Shown: positions 22,583-34,000 of the stretch, one piece after another
Position numbering within the stretch: position 1 is the first letter of the stretch
How the letters are laid out: the number at the start of each line of letters is the position of its first letter
DNA from: Canna indica
Taxonomy: Eukaryota > Streptophyta > Magnoliopsida > Zingiberales > Cannaceae
Reading direction: 5' to 3'
DNA: 64,000 bases
Assembly (NCBI GenBank): GCA_034359265.1
Contig: CP136893.1
Span: 43,535,501-43,599,500 of the forward strand
Notes under the pieces: generated by a model
The model's input: only the letters and a program-made list of their open reading frames with translations
Told to the model about the DNA's origin: nothing
Database searches by the model: none
Translations under genes and position numbers: made by a program

Positions 22583-22599
22583 TGCCTTAACACCTTACA

Positions 22600-22740
22600 C
22601 AATTTGGACCTAGAAATATAAATTCTCTAGTTGATTATTACAAAGAACTGAGGTATTGAGAAAAAAATGGTAAGAAAATGAAAAAGTCAAAAACAAAGCA
22701 TCCATATATATGCTCATGTAATATATATGATCAAATCTTT
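22600..22740. repeat. Flank segment Y, copy 1 (split locus)
   Basis: This is about 95% identical by eye to 51926-52067, from CAATTTGGACCT through ATATATATGATCAAATCTTT. In copy 2 the sequence runs on as GGTGTACTCACATTAAATTT. Here it is broken, and GTACTCACATTAAATTTCC appears only at 51654, after the second LINE. Confidence 0.85.
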
Positions 22741-22890
22741 TATGTATTCATTCCCAGCACCCGAATTATCTCACTGTGATAGTAGAGATTATGCTCCTTT
22801 TCTTCTTCTTCAACATCCAAAAGCACAAACTCTGTATCAAAAATGTAACCCTGATCCTTAATCTTTTTTATCAACTCTTGTAGCTCCTGG
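22741..22890 (-). pseudogene. PPR protein DYW-domain fragment
   Basis: The minus-strand frame reads YTNQELQELIKKIKDQGY, then a DTEFVLLDVEEEEKEHNLYY segment followed by HSEII. This matches the E+/DYW junction of plant pentatricopeptide RNA-editing factors (consensus ...GYVPDT..VLHDV.EE.KE..L..HSEKLA...). Only about 50 residues remain, with no PPR repeats and no C-terminal Asp-Tyr-Trp. The frame ends at a stop on the junction with segment Y, and its other side abuts the G-run that begins the LINE B remnant. It is a fragment carried by rearrangement, not a gene. Confidence 0.8.
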
Positions 22891-23926
22891 TTGGTGTAGC
22901 AGCATCCCCCCCCCTTCACCCTACTGCCCCTCCCCCTATGGCCTCCTGCCGATCTCTCCATCGCCCCCCTTCCCCTGACCCCATACGTCGCCCTCCATCC
23001 CACCACCATCCCCACTGCGCCTGTGAAGCTCATATTTCTTGTCCCCCAAAATGGAGCCCTCGCCATCCCCCTGTGGATCGGGATGGGTGGATTCGCGTGG
23101 TATACCGCCATCGCCATCACTTCCCTTTGCCACCCCACGATCGCCCCCCTCGTCCATGGGTCGGTCCCCGTCGGATGGTTTGGAGGCCATGGCACCTCCT
23201 GTCGGGTCCTTCTTCTTCTTCTCCCAAGCCCCTTCCTGTTTGATTTAGACACGCTGGGTGACCTCCCCCTCAGCATGGTCCACTGTCCTCGAGGGCGAGA
23301 AAGTTTCTGTGTCGTGAGCCATTGCATGGCTCCAATCCCTCTCGACGTTAGGTTGCAGGCGGCCTAGGGTCCAACGGCCCTAGTACGGTGGGTGAGGTCT
23401 TGCGGCCATGCGTTGGGGCACCTGTCTTGCGTGCGAGATCCCCGTCCTTCGCTAATGTTCTTCACCAATAGACGCCTGCACCACCTGATCTAAAAACTTG
23501 GGTGTAGGGGGTCAGGCGGCCATTCCGCATGCCATCCATTGCATCCTTACGAAGGGACTTTCGCTGCTTTAATTGCTTGGCTCGACGGCACAAGTACTGC
23601 ACCTGCCCGCATCCGCTTCCTTGCTTCCGCTGCAAGTCTTCAAGCCATGCGGCCTACAACTATACGTCCGCCCGGCCTCCTTTTTAAACAGCCCCGTTGC
23701 ATGCCCCCTTCCTTCTCGTCTTGCACCCTCTTTTGAACTCCCCGCTCCTCTTTTATCACCCTCCGCCCCTTCGAGATTGCCATGGATGTCGCGCGCCCTC
23801 TCCGCGATTGGGTCTTCATCCCAATGACGCCTGCCATGACGAAAGGGATGAATCTCCTTCGGCACAAGGGAGTAAAGGTGTACATCTCTGGTGCCTGCTG
23901 CTTCGTCAATATAGTGGTCCCCCAAC
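22891..23926 (+). pseudogene. LINE B ORF1 remnant with double zinc knuckle
   Basis: A G/C-rich plus-strand stretch reading, across stops and frameshifts, as a plant LINE ORF1. RSPSFANVLHQ (about 23430-23465) resembles the 'SFA.VL' motif, and CFNCLARRHKYCTC followed by PCFRCKSSSHAAYN (about 23550-23660) is the paired CCHC arrangement of this protein type. It stops at 23926 where a gypsy LTR begins. The matching ORF2 is most likely the one at 49330-51450. Confidence 0.65.
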
Positions 23927-26180
23927 TGTAATACCCGAGATTTCCTAATATAAAATTTTATTTGGTTCAATGAGCGGGATCGGGGACTAGTCGTGTCGAG
24001 TAACAAAATTGCCGCGAGTAGAAGGTATAATTTAAATTGTTGAACTCGTGATTAATGCTTTTGTGATTCTTTAAGTTGAATTGACTCAAGTCGGGTTGGA
24101 ACTGGGTTCGCGGGTCGAGTCACGGCTCAATTCGGGCTCAGGTTGAGTTGGATAAGAGAACTTAAGTTATGAGGGCATTGTTGTCAAAAAAAAAAGAAAA
24201 TGAAACCCTCTTCCCCGGCCGCTGTACGGCTCAAGGAGAGCCGCACGTAGCTTGGGGTGAGGGAGAGGAGGGAGAGGGCAAGAGGGCGGCGCCGGAGTTG
24301 GTGTCATCGCCGGCGATCGAGAACGTCTTCGTCTCATCTTTCTCTTCCTTATAATCAAGGTGAGTGGTCGAAACTCGACTAGTAGAGTGTGGCGTGTGGC
24401 CGAACCATGTAGATGGGGTAAATCGAGATTTCATGTGTCATTTATTGTCAATAGATGATGTTTCTCGGATTCTTTAATCATGTTTTTCATTGATGTATGG
24501 ATCCTTGTGTTCAACATTCGTTTTGTGATTATTTTGGTGCCAATCGATTGAAGAAAAAAGGGGAAAGACCATGCCAAAATTTCCCCGATCCTTGAATGCT
24601 TAAATCCTTGTAGACTATCCCCAATCATGTTCGCAAGTCTTAGAGAAATTGATAGAAACATTGGCTATTGACATGTGTAGATTGTTCTTGTGTTGAGATG
24701 TATTAGAGGGTACTCTATATGTTTTCATGTTGCTAGAATTTATTTCTATAATGTTGGAATTAAAAAATTATTTGTTGTAGATAATTATTTAATTGCTGAA
24801 ATCATTGTTTATAAACTATTATGAATTATTATTGTTGTGATAAGTTATTTAAATTGCTATGATAAATATGCACATGCTGAAATAGATCAATTGTTGCCAT
24901 ATATTTCATGTATGAGTTATAGATAAACACTATAGGTTACGATTAGTGACTCCAGTACAAATAAGTGAACGACATCGTACACTTGAATGACAGGAGGGTG
25001 ACATATGTTGGACCTCACACTTTTCTATCCAATTTAGAAGTAGTGAAAGTAGAAACATTAGAGATGCTAAATCATATTCTCATGTTGAGAATGGATAAGT
25101 GTAGTAGAGATTGGCATACTACAATCCTCATTAGGACAAGAACAAGAAAAATGAGAAAAACAAATTGGTGCAGCCGGGTAGGGTTGGGTGTGGGCGTAAG
25201 CCCGAGGTAGTACTTAATTACTATGGAATACTTATTTGTATGTGTATTGTGCTTGAGATGGTTGGGCTGAGGAGTGCTTTTAGCTAGAGCGACTATTACC
25301 CGACTTAGCGGGGGGTTTTAGGGTCTTGAGATTACACCAGTGGGCCACCCTAGGTGTTAGACCCGAGTGGCGAGGGTCTTGTGATTCCGTGAGTAGGCCA
25401 CGCTGACGGTAGACCCGGATGTTGGGTGGGACTAGCTATTCCTAACTCGGTGAGGGCTCTAGAAACTAGCTGACCATCCTAGTTGACGGACTCAGTGATT
25501 GAATCGCTAAATGCAAGATTTTATGGAAATTATAATCTGCTGTGGCTAGATGCTTACTTGTATGATTGTGTAGGCCGGTATGGCCGAGTGCTGTAATGAG
25601 GTGAAGGCCGGGCATGGCCAAACCATCCATGTAGGGTAAGACCCATAGTGGTCGAGTGACACTTGTTGTATAGAGTCGAAGTTGGCTGGTTTATTTACTC
25701 ACAGAGATCGGCCAGCTAGCCGTTTATCTTGACATGACCAATATAAATTTTATGCATATGTTTTATTGTTATATATGATATTATACTGGGGATTTAAGCG
25801 GAGGTTCGGAAGAACCACTCACTGAGTTCCTCGTAGATTTATGGTTTTATTTTGTCTTTGTTTTGCAGAGCCTGACCAGTGAGGTACGACTTGATGGCGT
25901 GGAGCAGCTGGAGGGCAAGTGGCATCGTAGATCTCGTAGCAGGCAGATATTTAGTCGTAGTCATGCAGAGAGAGTCTTAGTTCATGCACTCAGTTGTTTC
26001 TTTGAATATTGAGTTGTAAAACAAGTTTTCAAACATTTAATAAATTTTGGCATACTTCATTTATGGTTTTTTTTATGTCGGTCTGGTTGCTTGTTATATT
26101 TTGTATGAGTGCATGTAGTAGGCTTCGGGGTACAGACATCTACCCTGGCCGGTCATGCGATCCTGAGTCAGGGCGTGACA
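23927..26180 (+). mobile_element. 5' LTR of gypsy element 2
   Basis: It begins TGTAATACCCGAGATTTCC and ends CAGGGCGTGACA, followed by AAG and the tRNA-Met primer site. It belongs to a different subfamily from element 1, but shares the GAACCACTCACTGAGTT ... TTTTGCAGAGCCTGACC block (25812-25880) with LTR 1, which suggests a conserved splice-acceptor-like element. The flank on the left is CCAAC. No matching 3' LTR is present. Confidence 0.85.
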
Positions 26181-26183
26181 AAG

Positions 26184-26196
26184 TGGTATTAGAGCA
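26184..26196 (+). other. Primer binding site for initiator tRNA-Met (element 2)
   Basis: TGGTATTAGAGCA starts 3 nt after the LTR. It differs by one C-to-T change from the TGGTATCAGAGC complement of initiator tRNA-Met. Confidence 0.88.
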
Positions 26197-26390
26197 TGTG
26201 GTTAGGTCTTAACTACGACTAGGGTCTAGGTACCTTATGAGGCATAGCTAGCATGTCGACATATGGTATAGCTATGCTACGAGATCAAGCCACCACGATT
26301 ACACCTTAGCGCGTCATGCAGTTAGTAAATTAAAATAATAGTTGTAAGTTAATTGATATTAATGGTATCTTTTCCTTAAATGCTAGTGTG

Positions 26391-27510
26391 ATGGAGACTC
26401 ACAATGCTGCGTTGATCGGCAGTGGAAGTAATTCCACGGAGCGCCAGTGCCAAGGCCGAGGTCGGGGCAAGGGCCATTGGAGAGAGCAACTAGAGGAGAC
26501 AGGACATGATCCCATAGTTGCACAACTGCAGGCTCAGGTGGCACAGTTGACTGAGGCACTCTGCGGTGAGCAAGAGTTGAGGCAGCGACAGCCACAGTCG
26601 GTACCGGTGGTACCATAGTTGGCCAAACCAGTCTAGCTAGCAGAGAGTGTTCCTAGGGGCGCTACCTACACTGACTTTGTTAAACTAAGGCCGCTAGAGT
26701 TCACTGGGACACTGACTTTGTTAAACTAAGGCCGCTAGAGTTCATCGGGACAGATTAGGAAGTGGAGGTCACCAGTTTCCTTAGTGACTGCTATAAGTTG
26801 TGTGAGGAGCTCGGGTGTTCCTCGGAGGCGGCTGCTCGTATGGTCGGGTTACAGTTCAGAGGGCTGGCCAAGGAGTGGCTACATAGCTGGACAGATCTTA
26901 GGGGGCCAGGTGCGCCACCCCCTACTTGGGTAGAGTTCAAGGCTGCTATCATGGATGAGTGTCCGTGACCGACGAGCAGAAGAGTTTGAGCAGCTGCGTC
27001 AGACTAGTGGCGAGATAGTGCTAGACTACGAGATGGAATTTACTCGGCTCTTGAAGTACCACCCTGCCTTGGTGGCGACTGAGACCTCCAGGGTCAAGAG
27101 ATTTGTCGAGGGACTGAGGGTGCAGATTAGTAGGCTCATCCATGCATTACACTAAGGACACCTCTTTTGCTCAGGTAGTGGATGAGGCACTCCAGAAGGA
27201 AGCACTGGTGCCATTTGAGAAACATGACAGTCCCCCAAAGAAGAAGTTTCGACATCAAGGATCTGGAGGTAGGGGGCACAGTAGTAGTAGGAGTCGTGGG
27301 GGACCAGGGTCAAGGGCGGCTAGGCTAGCAGGGCCAGGGGGTGCTCCGCAAAAGACTAAGTTGCTGTAGTGTGGTCGCTGTGACAAGAGGCACTAGGGGG
27401 CTTGCTATGGCCGCATTGATGCATGCTTCAGATGTGGATAGATTGGGCACTTCAAGAAGGATTGTCTGGATAGAGGTGGCCAGAGAACTAAGTAGTCCAG
27501 AGGGAAAGTG
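26391..27510 (+). pseudogene. Gypsy element 2 gag
   Basis: The capsid gene starts with METHNAALIGSGSN at 26391. A 41-bp tandem duplication (26671-26711 and 26712-26752) and several stops follow. The gag core is readable: VTSFLSDCYKLCEELGC (about 26768), GLAKEWLHSWTDL, then RRAEEFEQLRQTSGE and TSRVKRFVEGLRVQISRL (to 27140). A basic RGG-like stretch leads to CCHC-like knuckles, the clearest CFRCGQIGHFKKDC (about 27428-27469). Several stops are TAG where relatives have CAG (Gln). Confidence 0.88.
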
Positions 27511-27606
27511 CAGATGTCAGTTGGTTCTGTGGCTCAAAAGGGTCAAACGCAGGGTAGGGAATAGTAGACCAGTCACTTTGAGAGGCCTTCTGCCAGGGTC
27601 TATGCT

Positions 27607-27867
27607 ATGAATGGTGATGGCGTTGAAGCATCCAAGGCAGTAGTAATAAGTACTCTTATAGTTGGTTCATCCGACGCTTATGTGTTATTTGATCCAGGTG
27701 CCACGCACTCCTTTGTATCTGCTAGTTTTGCTACTAAGTTGCTAGGGATACCTTGTTTGCTTGATGTGCCGTATGTTGTGTTGATGCCTACGGGAGATGC
27801 AATCTTAGCTGAGACAATCTTCCAGAGCTGTGAAGTCCTCATTTGTGGGCACATGCTTAAGGCATAG
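27607..27867 (+). pseudogene. Gypsy element 2 aspartic protease
   Basis: Open from MNGDGVEASKAVVISTLIVG. It contains YVLFDPGATHSFVSASFATK, the retropepsin active-site region of plant chromoviruses, then MPTGDAILAE. It ends in TAG at GHMLKA, where the polyprotein should continue into the linker and RT. The domain itself looks intact. Confidence 0.85.
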
Positions 27868-28194
27868 TTGACACTTCTGCTGATACTTGAGCTTGATGTC
27901 ATACTCAATATGGATTGGCTAGCAGATCACTTTTTATTAGTGGATTACAGGGCTAAGACTGTCTCTTTCAGCAAGCCCAGGTTGCCATAGTTTACTTTCT
28001 AGGGGGGATGGAAGGGGGGACCCTATGGGGGTCATTTCAGCCCTAAAGGCTCGCAAACTATGTAGGGGCGGCTGCTAGTCTTTCCTGGCCTTTGTATATG
28101 CAACCGAGGAGGACAGAGGCACGACAGGAGATGTCAGGGAAACACAAGTAGTTTGTGAGTTCCCTGACGTATTTTCCAACGAGTTGTCGGGTTA

Positions 28195-29500
28195 ACGCCA
28201 AGAGAGATTGAATTTTGCATCAACTTGTAGCCTGGGGTGAAGCCGATCTCCATTCCACCTTATCGGATGGCACCGGCCGAGCTGAGGGAATTGAAAATGC
28301 AGTTGCAGGAGTTGCTATACTTGGGTTTCATCTCCCTGAGTGTGTCTACGTGGGGTGCTCCGGTGCTCTTCGTGAAGAAGGATAGGTCCATGTGCATGTA
28401 CATTGACTATAGGCAGCTTAACAAGGTGACAATCAAGAATCGTTACGTGCTGCCAAGGATTAATGACCTGCTGCCAAGGATTAATGACCTATTCGACCAA
28501 CGACATAGGGCGTAATGGTTCTCAAAATTTGACCTGGGGTCCGGATACCATCAGTTAAGAATCTAGGACTATGATGTGCCTAAGACTGCCTTCAGGACTC
28601 GCTATGGCCACTTTGAGTTCATGGTGATGGGTTTTGGGTTGTCTAATGAGCATGGGGCCTTTATGGATTTGATGAACCGAGTGTTCAAGGAGTACTTGGA
28701 CAGATTTGTGATCGTCTTTATTGACAACATCCTAGTTTACTCCAAGAGTAGGGAGGAACACTCCGAGCATTTGTGTATGGTCCTGGAGACCCTCGGGGAG
28801 CATCGACTGTATGCCAAGTTCTCCAAGTGCGAGTTCTGGTTTCAGAGGTAGGGTTTCTGGGTCATGTGGTGTCCATGGAAGGGGTAAGAATCGACCCCGC
28901 GAAGGTGGAGGAGGTGCAGAACTGGAGGCGACCGACCAGTGTGACTGAGATTCGTAGTTTCTTGGGGTTGGCCGAGCATTACAGGAAATTTGTGGAAAAT
29001 TTCTCTAGGATTGTAGCTCCATTGACTCAGTTGACCCAAAAAAATGTCAAGTTTGTTTGGGATGACAAGTGCAAGGAGAGCTTTTAGAAACTCAAAGAGT
29101 GCTTGACATCATCACTAGTGTTGGCCGTACCCTCAGGCTCGGGAGGGTTTGTGGTTTATTGTGATGCCTCTAGGGTTTGCCTGGGCGGTGTTCTGATGCA
29201 GTATGACCGGGTGATAGTCTATGCGTCCCACCAGTTGAAGGTTCATGAGAAGAATTACTCGATGTATCACCTAGAACTAGCATCGGTAGTTTTTTGCTTC
29301 GAAGTTAAGGCACCACTACTTGTACGGTGAGGCCTATGAGATTTACAGTGATCACAAGAGCCTCCAGTACTTGCTTACCCAGAAGGAGCTGAACCTAAGG
29401 CAGAGGAGGTGGCTTGAGCTCCTGAAGGACTATAACTGCACCATTATGTACCATCCAGGAAGGCCAATGTGGCGGTAGATGCCTTGAGTAGAAAATTCAT
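28195..29500 (+). pseudogene. Gypsy element 2 RT and RNase H
   Basis: RT blocks in order: [18 protein letters not shown] (28255), [18 protein letters not shown], a duplicated LPRINDL (28450-28490), [30 protein letters not shown], and [14 protein letters not shown], where the usual DD of the catalytic box is DN. FLGLAEHYRKFVENFSRI and an RNase H start (GGFVVYCDASRVCLGG, HEKNYSMYHLELASV) follow to [11 protein letters not shown]. Stops at 28233, 28516, 28564, 28849 and 29085 interrupt it. At 29500-29660 it passes into copia sequence. Confidence 0.9.
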
Positions 29501-29658
29501 GGACAACTTAGCCCACTTGGCGGCCAGGAGGAGGCCGCTGGCTCGAGAATTGGCCCTGTGCCTACATGATGGGACAGTTCTGACAATAGGGATGAATGAA
29601 GCCAAGATTCTGGGGCTTTGGTGGCACACCTGCGGGTACAGTTCACTTTGGTGGATAG

Positions 29659-30416
29659 GGATGAATGAAGCCAAGATAGCTTCTACACCAATGAGCACAT
29701 CAATTAAGCTTGACAAAGATGAAGAGGGTGTCAAAGTTGACGAAAAACGATATCAAGGTATGATTGGTAGCCTTCTTTACTTAATCGCAAGTAGACCCGA
29801 TATCATGTTTAGCGTCTGTGTATGTGCTAGGTTTCAATCTTGCCCTAGAATGTCTCATTTAAGTGCGGTCAAACGCATATTGAGATATTTAAAGGGCACG
29901 ATTGACTTAGGGCTATGGTATCCATGTCATACATCATTTGATTTAATCGGTTTTTCAGACGCGGATTTTATCGGGTGTAAAGTAGATAGAAAAAACACTA
30001 GTGAGTGTTGTCAATTCTTAGGAGCGAGTCTTGTTTCTTGGTTCTCAAAGAAATAAAACTCAGTTGCACTTTCAACTACTGAAGCGGAATACATCGCTGT
30101 GGCTAGTTGTTGTGCACAAGTCCTTTGGATGAAACAAACCCTTTTAGACTATGGACTTGAGTATTCTTGCATACCTATTCATTGTGACAATACTAGTGCA
30201 ATAAATTTAACAAAGAGTCCTATTTTACACTCTAGAACTAAGCATATTGACTTCAGGCACCATTTTCTTAGGGATAATGTGACTAAGGGAAATATATTGG
30301 TAGAATTTGTTTCCACTGATAAACAACTTGCCGATATATTTACAAAACCCTTGGTTGAAGAAAGCTTTACAAATTTTAGGATGCAATTAGGAATTTGTGC
30401 TTTTCATAGTAGTTAA
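29659..30416 (+). pseudogene. SIRE-type copia RT C-terminus and RNase H, fused to gypsy
   Basis: From GMNEAKIASTPMSTSIKLD the frame is copia: IGSLLYLIASRPDIMFSVC, SAVKRILRYLKGTIDLGLWY, FSDADFIGCKVDRKNTSE, then a TAA within FSKK-NSVALSTTEAEYIAV, and CDNTSAINLTKSPILHSRTK to ADIFTKPL. This is the C-terminal part of RT plus RNase H of a SIRE/Maximus-like element. Upstream in the same open frame is gypsy sequence. The 20-bp word GGGATGAATGAAGCCAAGAT occurs at 29589 and again at 29659, the join. Confidence 0.9.
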
Positions 30417-30882
30417 AATGTTCTTCTTCAAAACTTATATGGGTTTCAAAACTTGCATTCTATAAAAGTATCATCACCTTATGTAATGCTCTGTAGTGGG
30501 GCTTTGTGACTTATTGATGTTTGTCTTCTATAGGCTTACATTAATAGGAAGGACTATAGTGGTAGATGATACGTGATTTTATGGCTTTCTTGGTTTTTAT
30601 GATGAAACTCATTAATTGTACCTTAATTCTTACCATTTTTGATTGATGCCAAAAGGGGGAGAAAAAGTAAGGTCACACTTGATTTTTACGATGCATATAA
30701 TTAGGGGGAGTTACCAAAATGATATGCACATTGATAGGGGGAGCATAGGTGGAGTTGTATGCATTTGTATGCATATGTTGAGTTTTATATCCTGTATACC
30801 TTAACTCATGAATGCCTTAACTCAAACTCACAAAAAATATGCATATGCTTTCTTAAAATTCCTTCTTATGTTTGTCATCATC

Positions 30883-31035
30883 AAAAAGGGGGAGATTGTT
30901 GGTTTAAGGGTCTCTCTTAAGCTTCCATCTTCATTTTGATGATAACAAACATGTATTTAATCTGTGTGAAGTATGGAGTTCAGGTTGAGGTTGCGATAAG
31001 CATGCTAAGTTCGTTCAAATAAAACGAAAGAAAAG
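30883..31035 (+). mobile_element. Polypurine tract and start of SIRE-type 3' LTR
   Basis: AAAAAGGGGGAGA at 30883-30895 is the polypurine tract. The LTR starts TGTTGGTTTAAGGG at 30897 and includes GATGATAACAAACATG. It is cut at about 31035, where a minus-strand copia element begins. The preceding 30640-30760 has several more AGGGGGAG words, usual before SIRE LTRs. Confidence 0.8.
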
Positions 31036-34000
31036 ATAACTTTGAGCAACAGTCCTAGTATTGTCATATAATACCGGTGTTGAACTGGCAACCTTAGGAA
31101 CAGCTCCCAATGAATGATAAACTCCTTTATCCGACACAATCCTAAGCGGTAGAGTAAGTAGCAAAGCATAAAGCCTTTGTCACCTTATCGGTTATAGTAC
31201 TAAACTAGGAATACTTTCCTGCTTACTACACCATTAAAGGTATCCTGATACCATCATATGGTTTAATCGTTGTATAGAGCACCTCTCATCCTTCTCAAGT
31301 GCCTGAGAGTGTTCTCCATTTGGTCTTCAATGTTATTCTCCAGGGATTCGCTCGAAAACTACCTAATACCTCTAAGGTATAAGCAATATCAAGCCAAGTG
31401 CAAAGCATTGCATGATGGATCCCGTTGCCGAAGCATAATGGATTGCTCTCACCCTTTGTCTCTCCTCAGTTGTCTAAGGAGAAATCATCTTGAAGAGACT
31501 GATACTATGACTCATAGGCAAGTAACCTCTCTTTTACTGCCTTCTATGCTAAATCTCCTTAGCATTGTATCAATATACATGGGCTGGGGCAATCCTGGCA
31601 TCCTTTCAGACCTATTCCCAATAGATCTTAATACCGAGTATATCAGAGGCCTTTTCTAGATGTACCATGGAGAATCAATATGGGTAATAACTAGAGTATG
31701 GGAACTTGTTTTTCCCACAAGTATGTCATACAATATGACTACACTCTCACTAAACACCTTGTCCATACGAGGTTCAACCACATTTTTGATAAAATCAAAA
31801 CATTTTTGACTATCTCATCAAAATAGATATTTCAACTCTTCAATGCTAACTGTAGTCCATAAATGGACCTCTGCTGCTTGCATACCTTACTCGGTCCAAC
31901 CGAGGATACGAACTCCTCTAGCTATGTCATACAAACTTCTTTATAATGGAAGAATGCAGTCTAGACACCCACTAACCATATCTCATATTCATAGTACGCA
32001 GTGATGGCTAGAAATATCCCGATGGACTTGAGAACTGGAACTGTCGAGAATGTCTTATTACATACAAGCTATTATTAGGTCCACACCTTGCCAGCTGCTC
32101 AGATCTTTCCCAAAGATCCACCTGCACTCTATAGGATTCATCCTTTTGAGCCGGTCAACCAAAGGCTGTACTTGGTTTGAGTCCAGTTTTGATTTGCATA
32201 ATGCCACCGCATAGTGTCAACATATTTGACCATTAAGAGATCGCAAATTGCCTGAATCTAGGTCATACCCTATGGCTAGATATTATCACTCAGGCAATCT
32301 ACGTAGTCTCCTAGAAGAGTGATGGGAAGTAATAATTACATCGATTGGTTTAACTTGTTGACTTTCCACTAGTTGTTGGGATTTTATTTGTGGTTGCTGA
32401 ACTTCACCAAGTTCAACATATCTTCCACTCCCACTTTCCTCGAGAAACTCCTTTTTCGAGGAAAATAGCGACAAAACTCCTTTTGTTCAGTTGGGAAAAC
32501 TTGATACCCAAAATACTTTTAAGGGTATGCCTCAACATTTGCACGTGGTCAAGTTTATCATATCTAGGCAACCCCAAATCATGAGAGGTCTCAGACTCGG
32601 TTTTTTGCTATTCCATATCTTATATGGTGGATCAGAAATAAACTTATGGCTACTACAATAGTTTATCCCCTGAAAAGAGATTGGAAGCTAAGTATGGATT
32701 ACATCATATCCAATAGGGTGTGATTCCTCCTTTCAGACACACCATTGTGTCAAGAAGGGTTCATACAAAGACAATCTTATTGTCTTCGAGATAATTCACA
32801 AACCTAGTGGATAAGTATTCTCTGCCTCGATCCAATTGAAGGCCTATAATATATTTTCCAATATGTTTCTTTAACTTCACCTTCATACTCCTTAAATGAT
32901 TCAAAGGTATCGGGTTTGTGCCCAAATAGGTGGACGTACCCATGCCTAATCATATCATAGGAGTATTCTTTCTGGCTTGAGTTGTTATCGGCCTGCATAC
33001 ACCTATGTTGGCCAACTCTAATCAACTCAGCGATCCTTTCGCCAGGTTTGGTGAATAGAGACTCGATCAGAATCTTCTTGAGACACACGTCTCAAGTTCT
33101 GACTATGATTCATAATCATCCAAAGTCATAAAACCATGAAGTAGGTGAGGTTAATTTTATCTCTTTGTGCGTTCATACCAAAAAATATTTATCATTAACT
33201 TTAAAATCCATTAAAGCAATTGAAATTGGTCCAATCGCATGTAACTCATCAGAATGGTTCATGCGACAACTATTTCCTTTGAAAGAATATTTCACAACCT
33301 TGTTTAGATAATAAAGGAAAAAATAACGTTCTTTTATTAACACTGGAGTAAATCAATTACAACGGTCTTGTTGAATAGAAGACTTGTACGATAGGTGCCT
33401 ATAGCTAAGGCTGCAACTCTTGCGCATATCGCCTTCCTGAAGGTCATAGTTGCCTTTTGTCAAGTGTCCTACTTTTCTTCTTCTCCTGCAACATATTGCA
33501 GATGATGATTGATATCAAATACCCAGTATTGAATACCACAAAGTAGAGTTTAACGACAAAGTATTTTCTATAACATACGCACTTGAAGCGACAGTTTCAA
33601 AAACTATGTTTAGTTTTAACTCTATAGAATACTCCTTGCGGTTGTGCTTCTAGTGGCCATTTTTACCACAATGGTAGCAGGTGCTATTGGGAACAACTTT
33701 CCATTTCTTCTTGATATTTCTCATGGGTTTCATAGTTCTATATTTCACTTTGTTCTTAACAAAATATAACATTGCCTCAGAGGCATCTCCCACTAACAAG
33801 ACTGTGTCATTATCCTTCGTAAGGTGGGACTCAACAGTCTGCTCGGTAAGCGAGACGTCCTGCTTGTTTATAAGGTGGAAGTTATCAACAAACTATGAAA
33901 CCAAATCCGGGAGGTATTGGAGCACTAAGTCTTGACATAGTTCTCTATCCAAGGAGAACCCCGACCTCTCTAACTCCTCAAAGAAATTGATTAGTTTGAG

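Larger units (their letters stand above)
20939..22599 (+). mobile_element. SIRE-type LTR, 5'-truncated, interrupted by a hAT MITE
   Basis: This is the plus-strand counterpart of the LTR at 18409-19848, lacking its first roughly 200 bp. It begins inside at AGAATAGAGTTTAG, carries the CAACCCGGA / TGGATGGACAACCCGG cassette (21165-21295), a CTCTATATAAGACC box (about 21402-21416) and ends CACCTTACA at 22599. The next bases, CAATT, start a host-like segment that is duplicated at 51926, which supports this end. Confidence 0.8.
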
